Shown here: in pieces, positions 27,385 to 38,588 of the stretch
How the letters are laid out: each line of letters begins with the position of its first letter
Numbering within the stretch: the first letter of the stretch is position 1
Source of the DNA: Actinomyces sp. 432
Lineage (GTDB): Bacteria; Actinomycetota; Actinomycetes; Actinomycetales; Actinomycetaceae
Length of the DNA: 64,000 nt
Direction of reading: 5' to 3'
NCBI RefSeq assembly: GCF_009930875.1
Contig: NZ_CP025249.1
Coordinates: 2,666,001 to 2,730,000 of the forward strand
Notes under the pieces: generated by a model
Told to the model about the DNA's origin: nothing
Databases searched by the model: none
Seen by the model: the letters and a program-made list of their open reading frames with translations, nothing else
Made by a program: the position numbers and the translations under genes

Positions 27385-29138
27385 ATGCCCTGGCCGTTGC
27401 GGCCGATGACGTCGTTCCAATTGGGCGGAGCGGCCCAGGCGCGCTCATCGTCGTCACCATTGCCGCCTATCGCGCCGCCCAGGAAGCTCGGTGCGGCGGG
27501 GGCTGCTGGTGCAGCGGGAGCGGCGGGCTCCCCGGGCGTGACGGGCTGCGGTGCAGCAGGTGCGGCAGGACCCGCAGGCGCAGCAGGAGCAGCTGGCTCC
27601 CCGGGTGCTGCAGGAGCGGCAGGCACGGCAGGCGCGGCTGGTGCAGCAGGAGCAACCGGAGCGGCTGGATCCCCGGGTTCCGCAGGCGCCGCTTGTGGGG
27701 CCTCGTTGTGGGGCTCGTCCTGCTCGGCGCCCTCCGCGGGCTCCGGCGGGGCGACGTACTGCCCAGTCGGCAGGGCGGGCAGGTGATCGGAGTCCAGCCA
27801 GTCGAGAGCCAGCCAGCGCACGCCATCACGGTCCGGGGCTGCCTCCGCCAAGGCGGCCACTGACTGGTCACCGATCTCGGCGAAGGGGTCGGCCTGTGCC
27901 CACGGGGCCAGCACGAAGGCCCGCTGGGCGGCGCGGGGATGCGGCAGGGTGAGCTCGGGGTCCGCCGACCTGACGGACTCGTAGGTGATGATGTCCGCGT
28001 CCAGCGTGCGCGGGCCCTGCGGCCGTGTGCGTACGCGCCCGGCCGCAGCCTCAAGTCCCTGGCACACGCCCAGGAGTTCACGCGGGGAGAGGGTCGTGGT
28101 AGCCAGCACCACCGTGTTGAGGTAGTCGGGCTGTTCCTGTCCGTCCGCGACTACGGCGGCCGTGCGTGCCAGCGGGGCGACGGCGGTGACCGTGATCCCA
28201 TCGGTTTGCCGCAGCGTGTTCACCGCGGTGCGCAGGGCGGGTACAACACCGCCGACGTTACCGCCCAGCGCTATCACCACTGCTGCGGGGGCCTGCGGGC
28301 GCACGGTGAGTGGGTCGACCTGCGGCTGAGGCGCCGGCGCGGCGTCAGGCTGGGGCGCGGCGGGCGCCTGCGGTACGCCAGTCGGCGGGACCGCGTCCAC
28401 CGGCGCGGCGAAGACCGGCTCCGACGCACTGGGCTGGGGCGGAAGGGGCAGGGCCGCGTCGGAGTCGGGCTGTGCCTCCGGCGGCGACGGCGGAGCCGCT
28501 AGTGGCTCGGGCGCCTCGGTCTCACCCACCGGCTCCGCAGGCGGTTCCGCTGCCTGGACCTCGACCTGGGCCTCAACGGCGGGCTCCGGCGTCGGCGGCG
28601 CGCTCAGCGGAGCGGATGCCGACCACTCCGGCTCGGGCGCCGCAACCGGGGCCGCCTCCGGCTCCAGTGCCGCAGCCGGAGCTGCTGCCGGCTCCGGCGC
28701 ACCAATGGGCGGCGCTACCGCGAGCGCGTCCGCGGCGGCGTCTGCAGCGGAGTCAGCGTCACGGAAAATGCTGACCGACACGTCGTCGAAGGCGACATCC
28801 AGCGGCGCCTGGGGCTTGTGGACCGTCACCTCCACCGCGGTCACGCGGGGGAAGGCGAGTACGGCATCACTGATGCGTTCGGCCAGTGTCTCGATCAGCC
28901 CGACCGGCTCACCCTCAATGATGCCGACAACCGCCTTGGCCACGTCCGCGTAGTTGACCGCATCGGTCACTGAGTCGGTGACGGCCGCTATCGCCGTGCC
29001 GCGCTCCCCTAGGAACACCGCGACGTCAGCGGTGAACAGCTGTCCCTCGGTGCGCTCAAAGGGGAGCAGGCCGTGGTAGCCGCGGGCGGACAGGCCTCTC
29101 AGCGTGATCCTGTCGGGGTTGGCTTGAGTGGTGCTCAT
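27381..29138 (-). CDS. Dihydroneopterin aldolase-HPPK fusion (FolB-FolK) with long linker and tail
   Basis: 585 aa bifunctional folate enzyme. FolB is residues about 8-130 (LRGLSARGYHGLLPFERTEG; TDAVNYADVAKAVVGII); FolK is about 285-440 (VVIALGGNVGGVVPALRTAV; RPQGPRTLDADIITYE; LPHPRAAQRAFVLAPWA). They are joined by an acidic Pro/Ala/Glu linker of about 150 residues, and the C-terminus is a further stretch of about 110 residues of PAAPA repeats ending in a conserved-looking AWAAPPNWNDVIGRNGQGI. It overlaps folP by 4 nt. Most actinobacteria encode FolB and FolK separately or as short fusions. Confidence 0.9.
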   Translation of the reverse strand: MSTTQANPDRITLRGLSARGYHGLLPFERTEGQLFTADVAVFLGERGTAIAAVTDSVTDAVNYADVAKAVVGIIEGEPVGLIETLAERISDAVLAFPRVTAVEVTVHKPQAPLDVAFDDVSVSIFRDADSAADAAADALAVAPPIGAPEPAAAPAAALEPEAAPVAAPEPEWSASAPLSAPPTPEPAVEAQVEVQAAEPPAEPVGETEAPEPLAAPPSPPEAQPDSDAALPLPPQPSASEPVFAAPVDAVPPTGVPQAPAAPQPDAAPAPQPQVDPLTVRPQAPAAVVIALGGNVGGVVPALRTAVNTLRQTDGITVTAVAPLARTAAVVADGQEQPDYLNTVVLATTTLSPRELLGVCQGLEAAAGRVRTRPQGPRTLDADIITYESVRSADPELTLPHPRAAQRAFVLAPWAQADPFAEIGDQSVAALAEAAPDRDGVRWLALDWLDSDHLPALPTGQYVAPPEPAEGAEQDEPHNEAPQAAPAEPGDPAAPVAPAAPAAPAVPAAPAAPGEPAAPAAPAGPAAPAAPQPVTPGEPAAPAAPAAPAAPSFLGGAIGGNGDDDERAWAAPPNWNDVIGRNGQGI

Positions 29139-30016
29139 CGGTGTTCCTTCCAGAGGGAAGCGGTGCGGACGGCGTCTCGATTGGCCGGGACCTCATGGAC
29201 CCGGACAGCCCAGGCGCCGGCGGCGGCGGCCAGGGCAGTGGTGGCGGTGGTGGCTGCGTCCCGGGCGAGCGGGTCGGCGGCGGCCTCGGGAACGGTGGCG
29301 GCGGCGAGGAAGCGCTTGCGCGACGCGCCGATCAGGACAGGGCGGCCCAGGCTGCTTCTGAGCCGCTCGGTAGCGGCTAGCAGCTGCCACGACTGCGCGT
29401 GCGTCTTGGCGAAGCCGAGGCCCGGATCCACCACGATCTGCTCCGGGCGCACGTCGGCGGAGTCAAGCTCGGACAGACGCTCGCGCAGCTCCGCCTCCAC
29501 CCCGGCTACCACGCCCGCGGCCCCGTAATCGGTCAGCGCGTCCATGGTTGCGGGGTCACCGCGCCAGTGCTGACAGATGTAGACGACCCCCGCCGCGGCC
29601 ACGGCGCGATGCATTTCCGGGTCGGCGAGCCCGCCGGAGACATCGTTGATGATCTGCGCGCCGGCGGCGACTGCGGCGGCGGCCGTCTCGGCGCGCAGGG
29701 TATCGACCGAGACAACCGCGCCCGCCTTGGCCAGCGCCTCGATAACCGGCAGCACCCGGCGGCTTTCCTCCCGCCCCGTCACCGGGTCGGCGCCCGGGCG
29801 GGTGGACTGGCCGCCGACGTCGAGGATGTCCGCGCCCTGAGCGAGCAGCTGGTGCCCGTGCGCGACGGCGAGCTCGGTGGTGTCCCAGCGGCCGCCATCG
29901 GAGAAGGAGTCTGGGGTGACATTCACGACGCCCATCACCAGGGTGCGCCCGGCCGCGGAGGCCGCCGCAAGCGCCTGCGGCAGCGGCGCCGGGGCCGTAA
30001 TGGGTATCGCGTTCAC
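29135..30016 (-). CDS. folP: Dihydropteroate synthase
   Basis: Sulfonamide target that condenses 6-hydroxymethyldihydropterin pyrophosphate with p-aminobenzoate. 293 aa TIM barrel: MGVVNVTPDSFSDGG loop, ILDVGGQSTRPGA, IINDVSGG, VVDPGLGFAKT and VLIGASRKRFL are all present. Overlaps the folBK start by ATGA. Part of the leftward ftsH-folE-folP-folBK operon. Confidence 0.97.
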   Translation of the reverse strand: MNAIPITAPAPLPQALAAASAAGRTLVMGVVNVTPDSFSDGGRWDTTELAVAHGHQLLAQGADILDVGGQSTRPGADPVTGREESRRVLPVIEALAKAGAVVSVDTLRAETAAAAVAAGAQIINDVSGGLADPEMHRAVAAAGVVYICQHWRGDPATMDALTDYGAAGVVAGVEAELRERLSELDSADVRPEQIVVDPGLGFAKTHAQSWQLLAATERLRSSLGRPVLIGASRKRFLAAATVPEAAADPLARDAATTATTALAAAAGAWAVRVHEVPANRDAVRTASLWKEHR

Positions 30017-30084
30017 GCCCCCAGGCTATAGGACACCGCCCAGTTCCCCCGGATTTCGGGGGCAACGAGATCGAATACGGCCGC

Positions 30085-30659
30085 TCAGGCGCGGCTACCC
30101 AGCACCAGGCTCATGGCCTCGGCACGGGTGGCGGCGTTCCGCATCGCACCGCGCACCGCGCTGGTGATGGTGTTGGCGCCGGGCTTGTGTACGCCGCGCA
30201 TGGACATGCACAGGTGCTCGGCCTCGATCACCACGATCACGCCGCGCACGCCCAGCCGCTCCACCATGGCGTCGGCGATCTGGGAGGTGAGCCGCTCCTG
30301 CACCTGCGGACGGCGCGCGTAGCCCTCCACCAGGCGGGCGAGCTTGCTCAGGCCCGTGACGCGGCCGTCCTCGCCCGGGATGTAGCCGACGTGCGCGACC
30401 CCGTGGAAGGGCAGCAGGTGGTGCTCGCACACCGAGTACAGGGGAATGTCCCGTACCAGCACCATCTCCTGGTGGTCGGCGTCGAACACCGTCTCCAGGT
30501 GGCGGGCCGGATCCTGCCCGAGCCCGGAGAACATCTCCTCCAGGGCGCGGGCGATGCGGTCCGGGGTCTCACGCAGCCCGTCACGGTCGGGGTCCTCCCC
30601 GACGGCGGTCAGCAGGTCCCGGATGGCGCGCCGCACGCCGTCGGCGTCGTAGGCGGCGC

Positions 30660-30663
<4 letters not shown>
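30085..30663 (-). CDS. folE: GTP cyclohydrolase I
   Basis: First step of folate synthesis. About 192 aa. The zinc ligands are seen in [21 protein letters not shown] and [19 protein letters not shown] is followed by [13 protein letters not shown] with the second cysteine. GTG 30663 overlaps the ftsH stop as GTGA; GTG 30675 behind AAGAGGA is an alternative that adds four residues. Co-transcribed with ftsH and folP. Confidence 0.95.
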
Positions 30664-32921
<2,258 letters not shown>

Positions 32922-33102
32922 CGGCTTTTGGTCCCTTCGCACGTCTATGCGCTCCGACGCTAGCGGAAACCACCGACGCGTTCCGCCCGCTTCCACCCGT
33001 GTTCGCGCCGGGCGTGGGCAGGGACCGGTGCGCGGCGCGGGTTCCACGCCGCCTGTGAGTCCGCAATGTGACCAAGTCGAGGACACTGGCGGCGGTAAAG
33101 GG

Positions 33103-33273
33103 TTGGCAAAGCCCCCCTCGAGTCGTCTAACGTGTCGGTTACGTGCTCGGTCGGTCTGGGACCTGAGTCCGGAAGGGCACGTCCCCGATGACTGCGTCGG
33201 CCCGGTCCCTGATTCCGGGGAACGGCCCGCACCGCAGTGAAACCCGTTGCCAAGACGCAGGAGACCCTGAATA
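33103..33273 (+). promoter_or_regulatory. Promoter and structured 5' leader of the NlpC/P60 gene
   Basis: TTGGCA (33103-33108) and TCTAAC/TAACGT (33126-33133) make a plausible promoter, leaving about 135 nt of untranslated leader. In it ACGTGC pairs with GCACGT around a GGACctgaGTCC hairpin (about 33143-33182), and ACTGCG pairs with CGCAGT around a second CGG-rich stem (about 33195-33240). The arrangement and the cell-wall hydrolase downstream are reminiscent of c-di-AMP (ydaO) leaders, but the consensus is not clearly matched. The remaining gap to ftsH, about 180 nt, must hold the ftsH promoter. Confidence 0.35.
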
Positions 33274-34521
33274 TTGTCGCCGATCAAATCATTGCGCCGA
33301 TGTGCCCCTACCGCGGTGGGAGCGTCCGCGGCCGCCGCTGCCGCGCTTTCTATCGCCGCCGCCCTGCCAGTGGCCCCGGCCCAAGCCGCCGTCCAGTTCG
33401 ATACCACCTCTGACCTGATGTCCGCCTCCGGGCTGTCCGGGACCGTCTACACCGCGGGCGACGAGTTCGCCGACGACGGCGCGGGCATGAGCTACTCCAT
33501 CTCCGATACCCTCCCCGACGGCATTGAGGGCAACATCGCCGTCCCCCTGGCGGATGACAGCTATGCGGTGCCGCAGGGGCTGCCCACCGCGCCCACGCGC
33601 GCGACCGACTCGGCCGCCGTCGAGGACCTGTTGTCCCGGGCCCAGAGCTTCTACGACGCCGGCAGCCAGCTCATTTGGGACTCCAGCCGCCCCACTCCGC
33701 TGACCGGGACGGTTGTCCACTCAAGCACCACCGCACCCTACGGCGTGACCTGCTCGACCTTCGTCAGCATGGTGCTGCTGGGCTGGGACTACGACCACAC
33801 CACGTACGTGGCCGATGAGAACACGCAGGTGGGCTACGCCGTCGACTTCGGGGTGGACCCCAGCACCTCCAAGATCTGGCGCGCCAATAACCTGGCCAGC
33901 TGGTTCTACGCCCACGGGGACCTGTGGCTGGAGACGGGCGACGCCGGCGACACCTTTGAGCGCGGCGACATCCTGTTCTTCTCCGAGCAGGACCCGGAGG
34001 GCCGCATCGACCAGGTGCGCTCCGGCACCGAGGCCACCTACTTCGGCAATGTCTACCACGCCGCCATCTACATGGGCGACGGCATGCTGATCCACTCCAC
34101 GGGCACCGGCGACGGCGTCAACATCACCACCTTGAACCCGGTGCTCAAGCAGGACCTGTCCTTTGTGGCCCGCCCGAGCTTCACCACCGAGGCCGCCAAC
34201 ACCGGGCAGGCCACGGAAACCAGCACCGGGCAGGGCACGACCGGCGGGACCGGGCAGGGGACGACCGGCGGGACCGACGCCGGCGTCGACGCCCCGAGCG
34301 GATCTGCTACCGCCCAAGGCCAGACGACCGAGTCGACCGGCGGGAGCACCACGCCTACCGCAGCCGTCCCCGCACCCACTGCCGCTGGAGGCCAGAACTC
34401 CACGCAGGGCGGAACCACCGGCAACACGAACTCGGGCGCCGTCCGGGGGGTTACTCCGGTGCCGCCCAACCGGCACTACTCCCGCCCGATCGAGGATCAC
34501 CGCACCTGGATGAACCGCTGA
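33274..34521 (+). CDS. Secreted NlpC/P60-like cell-wall hydrolase
   Basis: 415 aa from TTG 33274 with an AGGAGA site. Signal peptide ends at [10 protein letters not shown] around residue 38. The papain-like catalytic domain spans about 110-300: cysteine in [18 protein letters not shown] and histidine in [18 protein letters not shown], with an EGDILFF-like [11 protein letters not shown] between. The C-terminal 110 residues are a Gly/Thr/Gln-rich tail with [10 protein letters not shown] repeats, probably wall-spanning. Likely a gamma-D-glutamyl-diamino-acid peptidase or amidase acting on peptidoglycan. Confidence 0.8.
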   Translation: MSPIKSLRRCAPTAVGASAAAAAALSIAAALPVAPAQAAVQFDTTSDLMSASGLSGTVYTAGDEFADDGAGMSYSISDTLPDGIEGNIAVPLADDSYAVPQGLPTAPTRATDSAAVEDLLSRAQSFYDAGSQLIWDSSRPTPLTGTVVHSSTTAPYGVTCSTFVSMVLLGWDYDHTTYVADENTQVGYAVDFGVDPSTSKIWRANNLASWFYAHGDLWLETGDAGDTFERGDILFFSEQDPEGRIDQVRSGTEATYFGNVYHAAIYMGDGMLIHSTGTGDGVNITTLNPVLKQDLSFVARPSFTTEAANTGQATETSTGQGTTGGTGQGTTGGTDAGVDAPSGSATAQGQTTESTGGSTTPTAAVPAPTAAGGQNSTQGGTTGNTNSGAVRGVTPVPPNRHYSRPIEDHRTWMNR

Positions 34522-34563
34522 GAGGTCGGCACGCCTGCCGGGCTGGGTTGTGCGGCTCGGCTG

Positions 34564-34609
34564 TGCGGCTGCCCCAATGGCCGGCCTGCGGCTGCCCCAA
34601 TGGCCGGCC
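34564..34609. repeat. Tandem 23-bp repeat, two copies
   Basis: Two exact head-to-tail copies (34564-34586 and 34587-34609), each starting TGCGGCTGCCCCAATGG. They sit at the left border of the island. The rest of the 640-nt gap up to 35141 has open frames on both strands but none with a recognisable product or ribosome-binding site. Confidence 0.85.
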
Positions 34610-35141
34610 GCATAGCACACGCGGGAAGCCGCGCAGACAACCGCATATTCACCGTGGGTGGCGGCGAGGCTCCAGGGCCTTGCCGCCACTAACGTGCTTG
34701 CGCGCCTCACACGCGTGGGTCACGGTCCGCACGGCCTCGACCCCACGCACGCAGATGATCCGCGCACCTTACGGGCGTGGTTCACGGGGGCGATTCCCGA
34801 GCTCGGGGACGACTCCCCACCGTTGCGCGCGGTGCCGAACCGTCCCGCGGGGCGCACCAGCGCGCACGACCAACCCGGTCCCCGCGGCCGCCAACACGGC
34901 CATCGCCAACGATTCGCTGGGACGACGATGCCCTGTACGCCTACCCCGCGCAACACGTATCGAATCGCCGACCCGACGGCACGAGCCGTCGGGTCAACGC
35001 CCGAATCCCCACCGCACCTGACGAACTACCAACCACCACGGCTCCCGCTAAACCACCGCCTTGCCCGGCGTGCCTTCACCGTATCCGGTGAGCCGCAGCC
35101 GTGCCTCGTGAATACCAAGGCGCATGCAGAAACACGGCGAG

Positions 35142-35156
35142 CCACTGATATAGTGG
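35142..35156 (+). promoter_or_regulatory. CCACT-GATAT-AGTGG inverted repeat over a -10 box
   Basis: The palindrome overlaps TATAGT (35149-35154), which would place the transcription start two or three bases before the next gene's ATG. Candidate operator for an autoregulated, leaderless gene. Confidence 0.45.
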
Positions 35157-35163
35157 CGTTTTG

Positions 35164-35490
35164 ATGAAAATCACTGCGCAGTCCGGGCTCGCGGCGCCCG
35201 AGTACTGGCCGTTCCTCGAAGAGGCACTCCCCAAGCTTGACCGCACATTGGAGACCGGCGATCTCGGGGAGTTCCGCGGCGGCGAACCTTTCATCGGAGC
35301 CGTCAATATTCTTGCTGCATGCGCCCAGCGAGGTATCGACCTGAGCGACGAAGCCATGGCCGAGGTCGAGCACGATGCACACGCCTTCGCCGACGACGAG
35401 TGGCACACCTACCGTCATTTATCCGCCAAGGCGCTGGAATACATCGCGATGATCCGCAGTCGCCGCGACGCGGACCCTGCAACCGCCTAG
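35164..35490 (+). CDS. Hypothetical 108-residue protein
   Basis: Begins MKITAQSGLAAPEYWPFLEEALP; ATG 35164 (TTG 35161 in frame just ahead). Acidic, helical, with no membrane segment or known motif; Trp and aromatic residues recur (EYWPF, DEWHTYRHL). The promoter overlaps an inverted repeat and the transcript is probably leaderless, a pattern seen in antitoxins and small regulators. It lies at the left edge of the CRISPR island, before array 1. Not recognised. Confidence 0.6.
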   Translation: MKITAQSGLAAPEYWPFLEEALPKLDRTLETGDLGEFRGGEPFIGAVNILAACAQRGIDLSDEAMAEVEHDAHAFADDEWHTYRHLSAKALEYIAMIRSRRDADPATA

Positions 35491-35670
35491 CCTTAGCGCA
35501 CCCGCCCCGAGGGCGAGCCTGCGAACGCGGCCGAGTGGCCTTCCCCGTAATCCAGCAACACCCCGCCATGGGTTCCGCCCGAACGGGAACATACGGGGTT
35601 ATTCATGCGGTGCGGGGCATCTATGCGCGCGGCTCGCTGCGGCCGCGGAATCCGCCGGGCACCGGCCGAG

Positions 35671-35794
35671 GGTGTCAAAATCGATGACAAACGCTGTCGA
35701 CGACGTCCGCAGCTGCGGACAAATCGTTGGAATCATGCGGCCTCCGAATCGTGACTGGCGCACGCGGAAGGCGTTTGTCATCAATTTTGACACC
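35671..35794. repeat. Inverted-repeat element, copy 1 (array 1 flank)
   Basis: A 23-bp arm at 35671-35693 (GGTGTCAAAATCGATGACAA…) and its complement at 35772-35794 with one mismatch bound a 78-bp core holding the palindrome GTCCGCAGCTGCGGAC. A second copy with perfect arms lies in the same place relative to array 2. It could be a MITE-like element, a large RNA hairpin or a transcription stop for the array. No coding sequence. Confidence 0.8.
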
Positions 35795-35833
35795 ACCCCA
35801 CGACGGCCGCCGCGCAGCACCCCTCCCCGAGGA

Positions 35834-36092
35834 GCCTGCACACACCTGAAAGCGCGGTGTGCCACCTGACGTGAGCACGTCCTGTGCCACGACGCTGGCG
35901 CGCTTGAGTCTTAATGCACCTTGAGGTGCGAGGTGCTTCCTGACGCGCAGACATCAAGCTAGTGCGCCAGCGCTTCATCAAGTCTTAATGCACCTTGAGG
36001 TGCGAGGTGCTTCCTGACCACCGTTGACATCCTCGCCGCCGTCAAAGGCGCTCGAGTCTTAATGCACCTTGAGGTGCAAGGTGCTTCCCGAC
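35834..36092 (-). CRISPR. CRISPR array 1: three clear repeats plus one decayed, three spacers
   Basis: 37-nt repeats at 35908-35944, 35982-36018 and 36056-36092 (consensus starts GTCTTAATGCACCTTGAGG and ends GTGCTTCCTGAC on +). A fourth, heavily mutated unit at 35834-35870 keeps the spacing and the CCTGAC end, so the spacers are 35871-35907, 35945-35981 and 36019-36055, all 37 nt. The leader lies at the right, so transcription is leftward. On that strand the stem GCACCTCAAGGTGC is followed by exactly 8 nt, ATTAAGAC, the expected crRNA 5' handle after Cas6 cleavage. Confidence 0.95.
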
Positions 36093-36330
36093 CCCTACCC
36101 CTGGAAACCGCGCCATACCACCACTTCCAGGCTCGAGATCGCCACCGGCCCCGCAAGCACCCCACGAGACCGACTGGCACCAGGCCAAAACTACCACCTT
36201 TCGTTGAGAACAAGCCAAGCGCCACCGACACTCCCCAAGGCCCCTCCAGCCACCAACTTTCAACGAAGTCATGCGGAAAAGTCGAGGTCAAAATGTATCA
36301 AACTTTGTATCGTAGACCGAATTGTGACCC
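36093..36330 (-). promoter_or_regulatory. CRISPR leader 1
   Basis: 238 nt nearly identical, without length change, to the sequence right of array 2 (58181-58418). Similarity stops abruptly at GAATTGTGACCC. It holds a TTTCGTTGA / TTTCAACGAA inverted motif and an AT-richer distal part where the array promoter should be. Because the upstream genes run in the same direction, array 1 could also be read through from the CARF-CorA operon. The 144 nt between this leader and the next gene shows nothing further. Confidence 0.85.
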
Positions 36331-36474
36331 TCTCACAGCGCCCACCACCGCACCACTGGTCACACACAACCCATTGGCACCACTAATAATGCACGGCCCC
36401 GCCGCTCGCGCCGCATGCCTACACCCCGCTCCCGCAACCAGCAACGTGCGCACTCGTCACCGGTCTCGGCGACG

Positions 36475-38142
36475 TCAGCGGCCACGACCACGCCCCTGGC
36501 CCGAGCGCTTCTTGCGGCCGAAAACCAGATACAGCACCCAGGCCACCACCAGGGCAAGAAGAATCATCCCGAGGCCCACCATGAACCCGATCGCCCCATG
36601 TAGCCGCGGGCCTCCGTCGTACAGGTTCGACCAAACTTCAAGCACGACCGACAGCGGCAGCCCGACGAAAGCCAGTATGCCCACGGCCCGCTCCAAGACA
36701 TGCGCAGATTCCTGCCGCTCACGCTCCATCTCCTCCCACCTGCGGTCGCGCGCCTGCCGCTCCTTGTCAGCGACGTGCTCCTGGCGCTCAATCAGCGTCT
36801 GCACGCTCTCCCTAAGCAGGCGGGCCTGCTCAACAACCTGCTGTACTCCACGATCAAGCCCCCCGACGTCCTGCATCCAGGACAGAATCAGATCCGCCTG
36901 CATGTGCCTAGTGATGTCGGTGCGCCATTCTGAGGCAAGGAATGCGACAGCATCACTATCAAGGTCAATGGCCTCCTCGATAAGGGCATCCTCCTCGCCA
37001 CGCTGCCCCTCACCCCCTTCCTGACGGATCGCATCGCTCGAGCCATGACGCCGTTTCCGCAGCGCGCGCAACCGCTGCGCCGTATCTGCCAACCTCCTGG
37101 ACAGAAGCCGCACATTCAACTCGTTCAGCAGTATCATCAGGCACACGTCAACATTGATGGAACAGGTCCGCAGCAATGCCTCAAGGATAAACTCATCCTT
37201 CTGCCGAGGCATGTAGGCGACGCCACGCTCCCACACGGTCACAGCCCAACTTTGTGAAAGCAGATGAGTATTCCTCCGCGCCATCGCATAGGGTCCCCCG
37301 CTTAGCTCGATGCCACTCTGGTAGGCCAATTCGCCCCAGCACCACCCGCTCGCGGCAAGCACCGCCTCCGGCAGTCGCCGTCGTGCAGGGGCGCCGGCCG
37401 TAGACCGGCGAAGCTCATCGACAACCTCCGCCGAGACCCCAACACCCATGCGGCTGCCCAATTCTTCTGCAGTCTCCCCGAAGCGCGGAAACCAGGCTTC
37501 ACCTAGGCTCAGTGGAATCCAAGTCAAGGTGCGCAATGGAGAGGCGATTTCCGTGCTGCCGCCCGTCGACTCGCAGGCGAGCGCCACCTTGTTGGAATCG
37601 CATACATCTTCCGACTGGAGCAGACCGTTAAGCATTTTCCCCAGCTTGGGCAGGCCACCACCCTCACCATAGGCCAGGTCAGCGCGCAAGAGATCCGGGT
37701 CCCGCACAATCGCATGAACTACAAGAATCGCGGAGTCGGAGTCATCATCGTCCGCGAATCGCAAGACCTCAAGACCATCGACACGAAGCATCGCGTCGCC
37801 TTGTGCGTCGTCACCCGAATAACGGTATTCCCCGTACTGCCGCAATATCAATGAGCGTCGTTGATCCGGCGAAAGCAACCGGGATGCGACCTCATGATGG
37901 AAGTAATCTGCGCGCACCTTGCGGTTCGCCGTGATCTGCCGCCCAGACGGCACTACAACCCGAAACGACAGCGGCCCGTCGGTCCACCCCGAGAACACTG
38001 TCTCCCACGGCGCGCAGACCTCGAGTCTCCAAAAGAAGACCATGCGCATCTCATCGGGGTCCTTCAAGTGGATGAAGCCGGTGCGCGGCGGCCGACTCGA
38101 GTCAGCCCCTACCGTGGCCGGACGTTCCCGCTCTTCGGTCAT
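36475..38142 (-). CDS. CorA-like two-TM membrane protein, candidate CRISPR ancillary effector
   Basis: 555 aa from ATG 38142, overlapping the preceding stop by 4 nt. A large soluble N-terminal part (alpha/beta to about 250, helical after) leads into a charged coiled coil (about 430-485, [18 protein letters not shown]) and two C-terminal transmembrane helices ([18 protein letters not shown], about 486-503, and [20 protein letters not shown], about 518-540) with a basic tail. This layout is that of CorA/ZntB channels, and FVGLPLS echoes the family's FLPLS, but the GMN selectivity motif is missing (WSNLY instead). CorA-like proteins are known partners of some type III systems. Assignment is by architecture only. 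Confidence 0.5.
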   Translation of the reverse strand: MTEERERPATVGADSSRPPRTGFIHLKDPDEMRMVFFWRLEVCAPWETVFSGWTDGPLSFRVVVPSGRQITANRKVRADYFHHEVASRLLSPDQRRSLILRQYGEYRYSGDDAQGDAMLRVDGLEVLRFADDDDSDSAILVVHAIVRDPDLLRADLAYGEGGGLPKLGKMLNGLLQSEDVCDSNKVALACESTGGSTEIASPLRTLTWIPLSLGEAWFPRFGETAEELGSRMGVGVSAEVVDELRRSTAGAPARRRLPEAVLAASGWCWGELAYQSGIELSGGPYAMARRNTHLLSQSWAVTVWERGVAYMPRQKDEFILEALLRTCSINVDVCLMILLNELNVRLLSRRLADTAQRLRALRKRRHGSSDAIRQEGGEGQRGEEDALIEEAIDLDSDAVAFLASEWRTDITRHMQADLILSWMQDVGGLDRGVQQVVEQARLLRESVQTLIERQEHVADKERQARDRRWEEMERERQESAHVLERAVGILAFVGLPLSVVLEVWSNLYDGGPRLHGAIGFMVGLGMILLALVVAWVLYLVFGRKKRSGQGRGRGR

Positions 38143-38588
38143 CGGTCCCCCTCGTCCCAACCAGGACCCACATCGCCACCGCCCACAGCGGCGTCGACCG
38201 GTCGCGGCAGGCACCCCAGGCGGCGAGCACCGACCACCTGCCCATCGGCGTCCCGGATCAGGTCATCGGGCCAGACCAGGTCGGTGCGCTGCGGGAAGTG
38301 CTCCGCCACCACCCGGCTGGTGACGTAGACCGTGCCGGGCTCGGGCGCGGGCAGGGGCGGGTCGATTCCGAGCCAGGTGGCGCCGACGACGATGGGTACC
38401 TCCCGCGCACCGGTCGCCTCGCCGGGGTGCTCGGGGTCGTAGACGGTCAGCGTCTCCTGCCGTCCGTCCGACAGCAGCAGCCGGGGCACGACGTCGGCCC
38501 CCGGCAGCCGCAGCGGCCCGCCCTCAAGGTGCAGGATCACCTCGTGCGGGGTGAGGTTAACCAGGGTGAGGGGCTTTGCGGGTGTCAT
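38139..38588 (-). CDS. NLTPHE-family small protein of unknown function
   Basis: 149 aa from ATG 38588 with 4-nt overlaps on both sides. It begins [20 protein letters not shown] and later has [20 protein letters not shown] and [11 protein letters not shown]. Related small proteins starting with NLTPH occur in actinobacteria and their phages and have no assigned function. Here it is locked between a CARF-HEPN gene and a CorA-like gene, the position in which other type III loci encode second-messenger-degrading enzymes, so a ring-nuclease-like or regulatory role is conceivable but unsupported by motif. Confidence 0.6.
   Translation of the reverse strand: MTPAKPLTLVNLTPHEVILHLEGGPLRLPGADVVPRLLLSDGRQETLTVYDPEHPGEATGAREVPIVVGATWLGIDPPLPAPEPGTVYVTSRVVAEHFPQRTDLVWPDDLIRDADGQVVGARRLGCLPRPVDAAVGGGDVGPGWDEGDR

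Noticed and set aside
34658..35164. Long + strand open frame in the gap between the NlpC gene and the small hypothetical gene
   Set aside because: Biased composition rich in Arg/Pro/Thr, no start with a ribosome-binding site and no recognisable domain; typical of random high-GC frames.
36042..36291. Open reading frame on the - strand running through leader 1 (and its twin through leader 2), starting MTSTFPHDFVESWW
   Set aside because: The two copies are open in the same frame only because the leaders have no length differences; amino-acid changes between copies are not conservative and the frame runs into the repeats. A non-coding leader explains it better.
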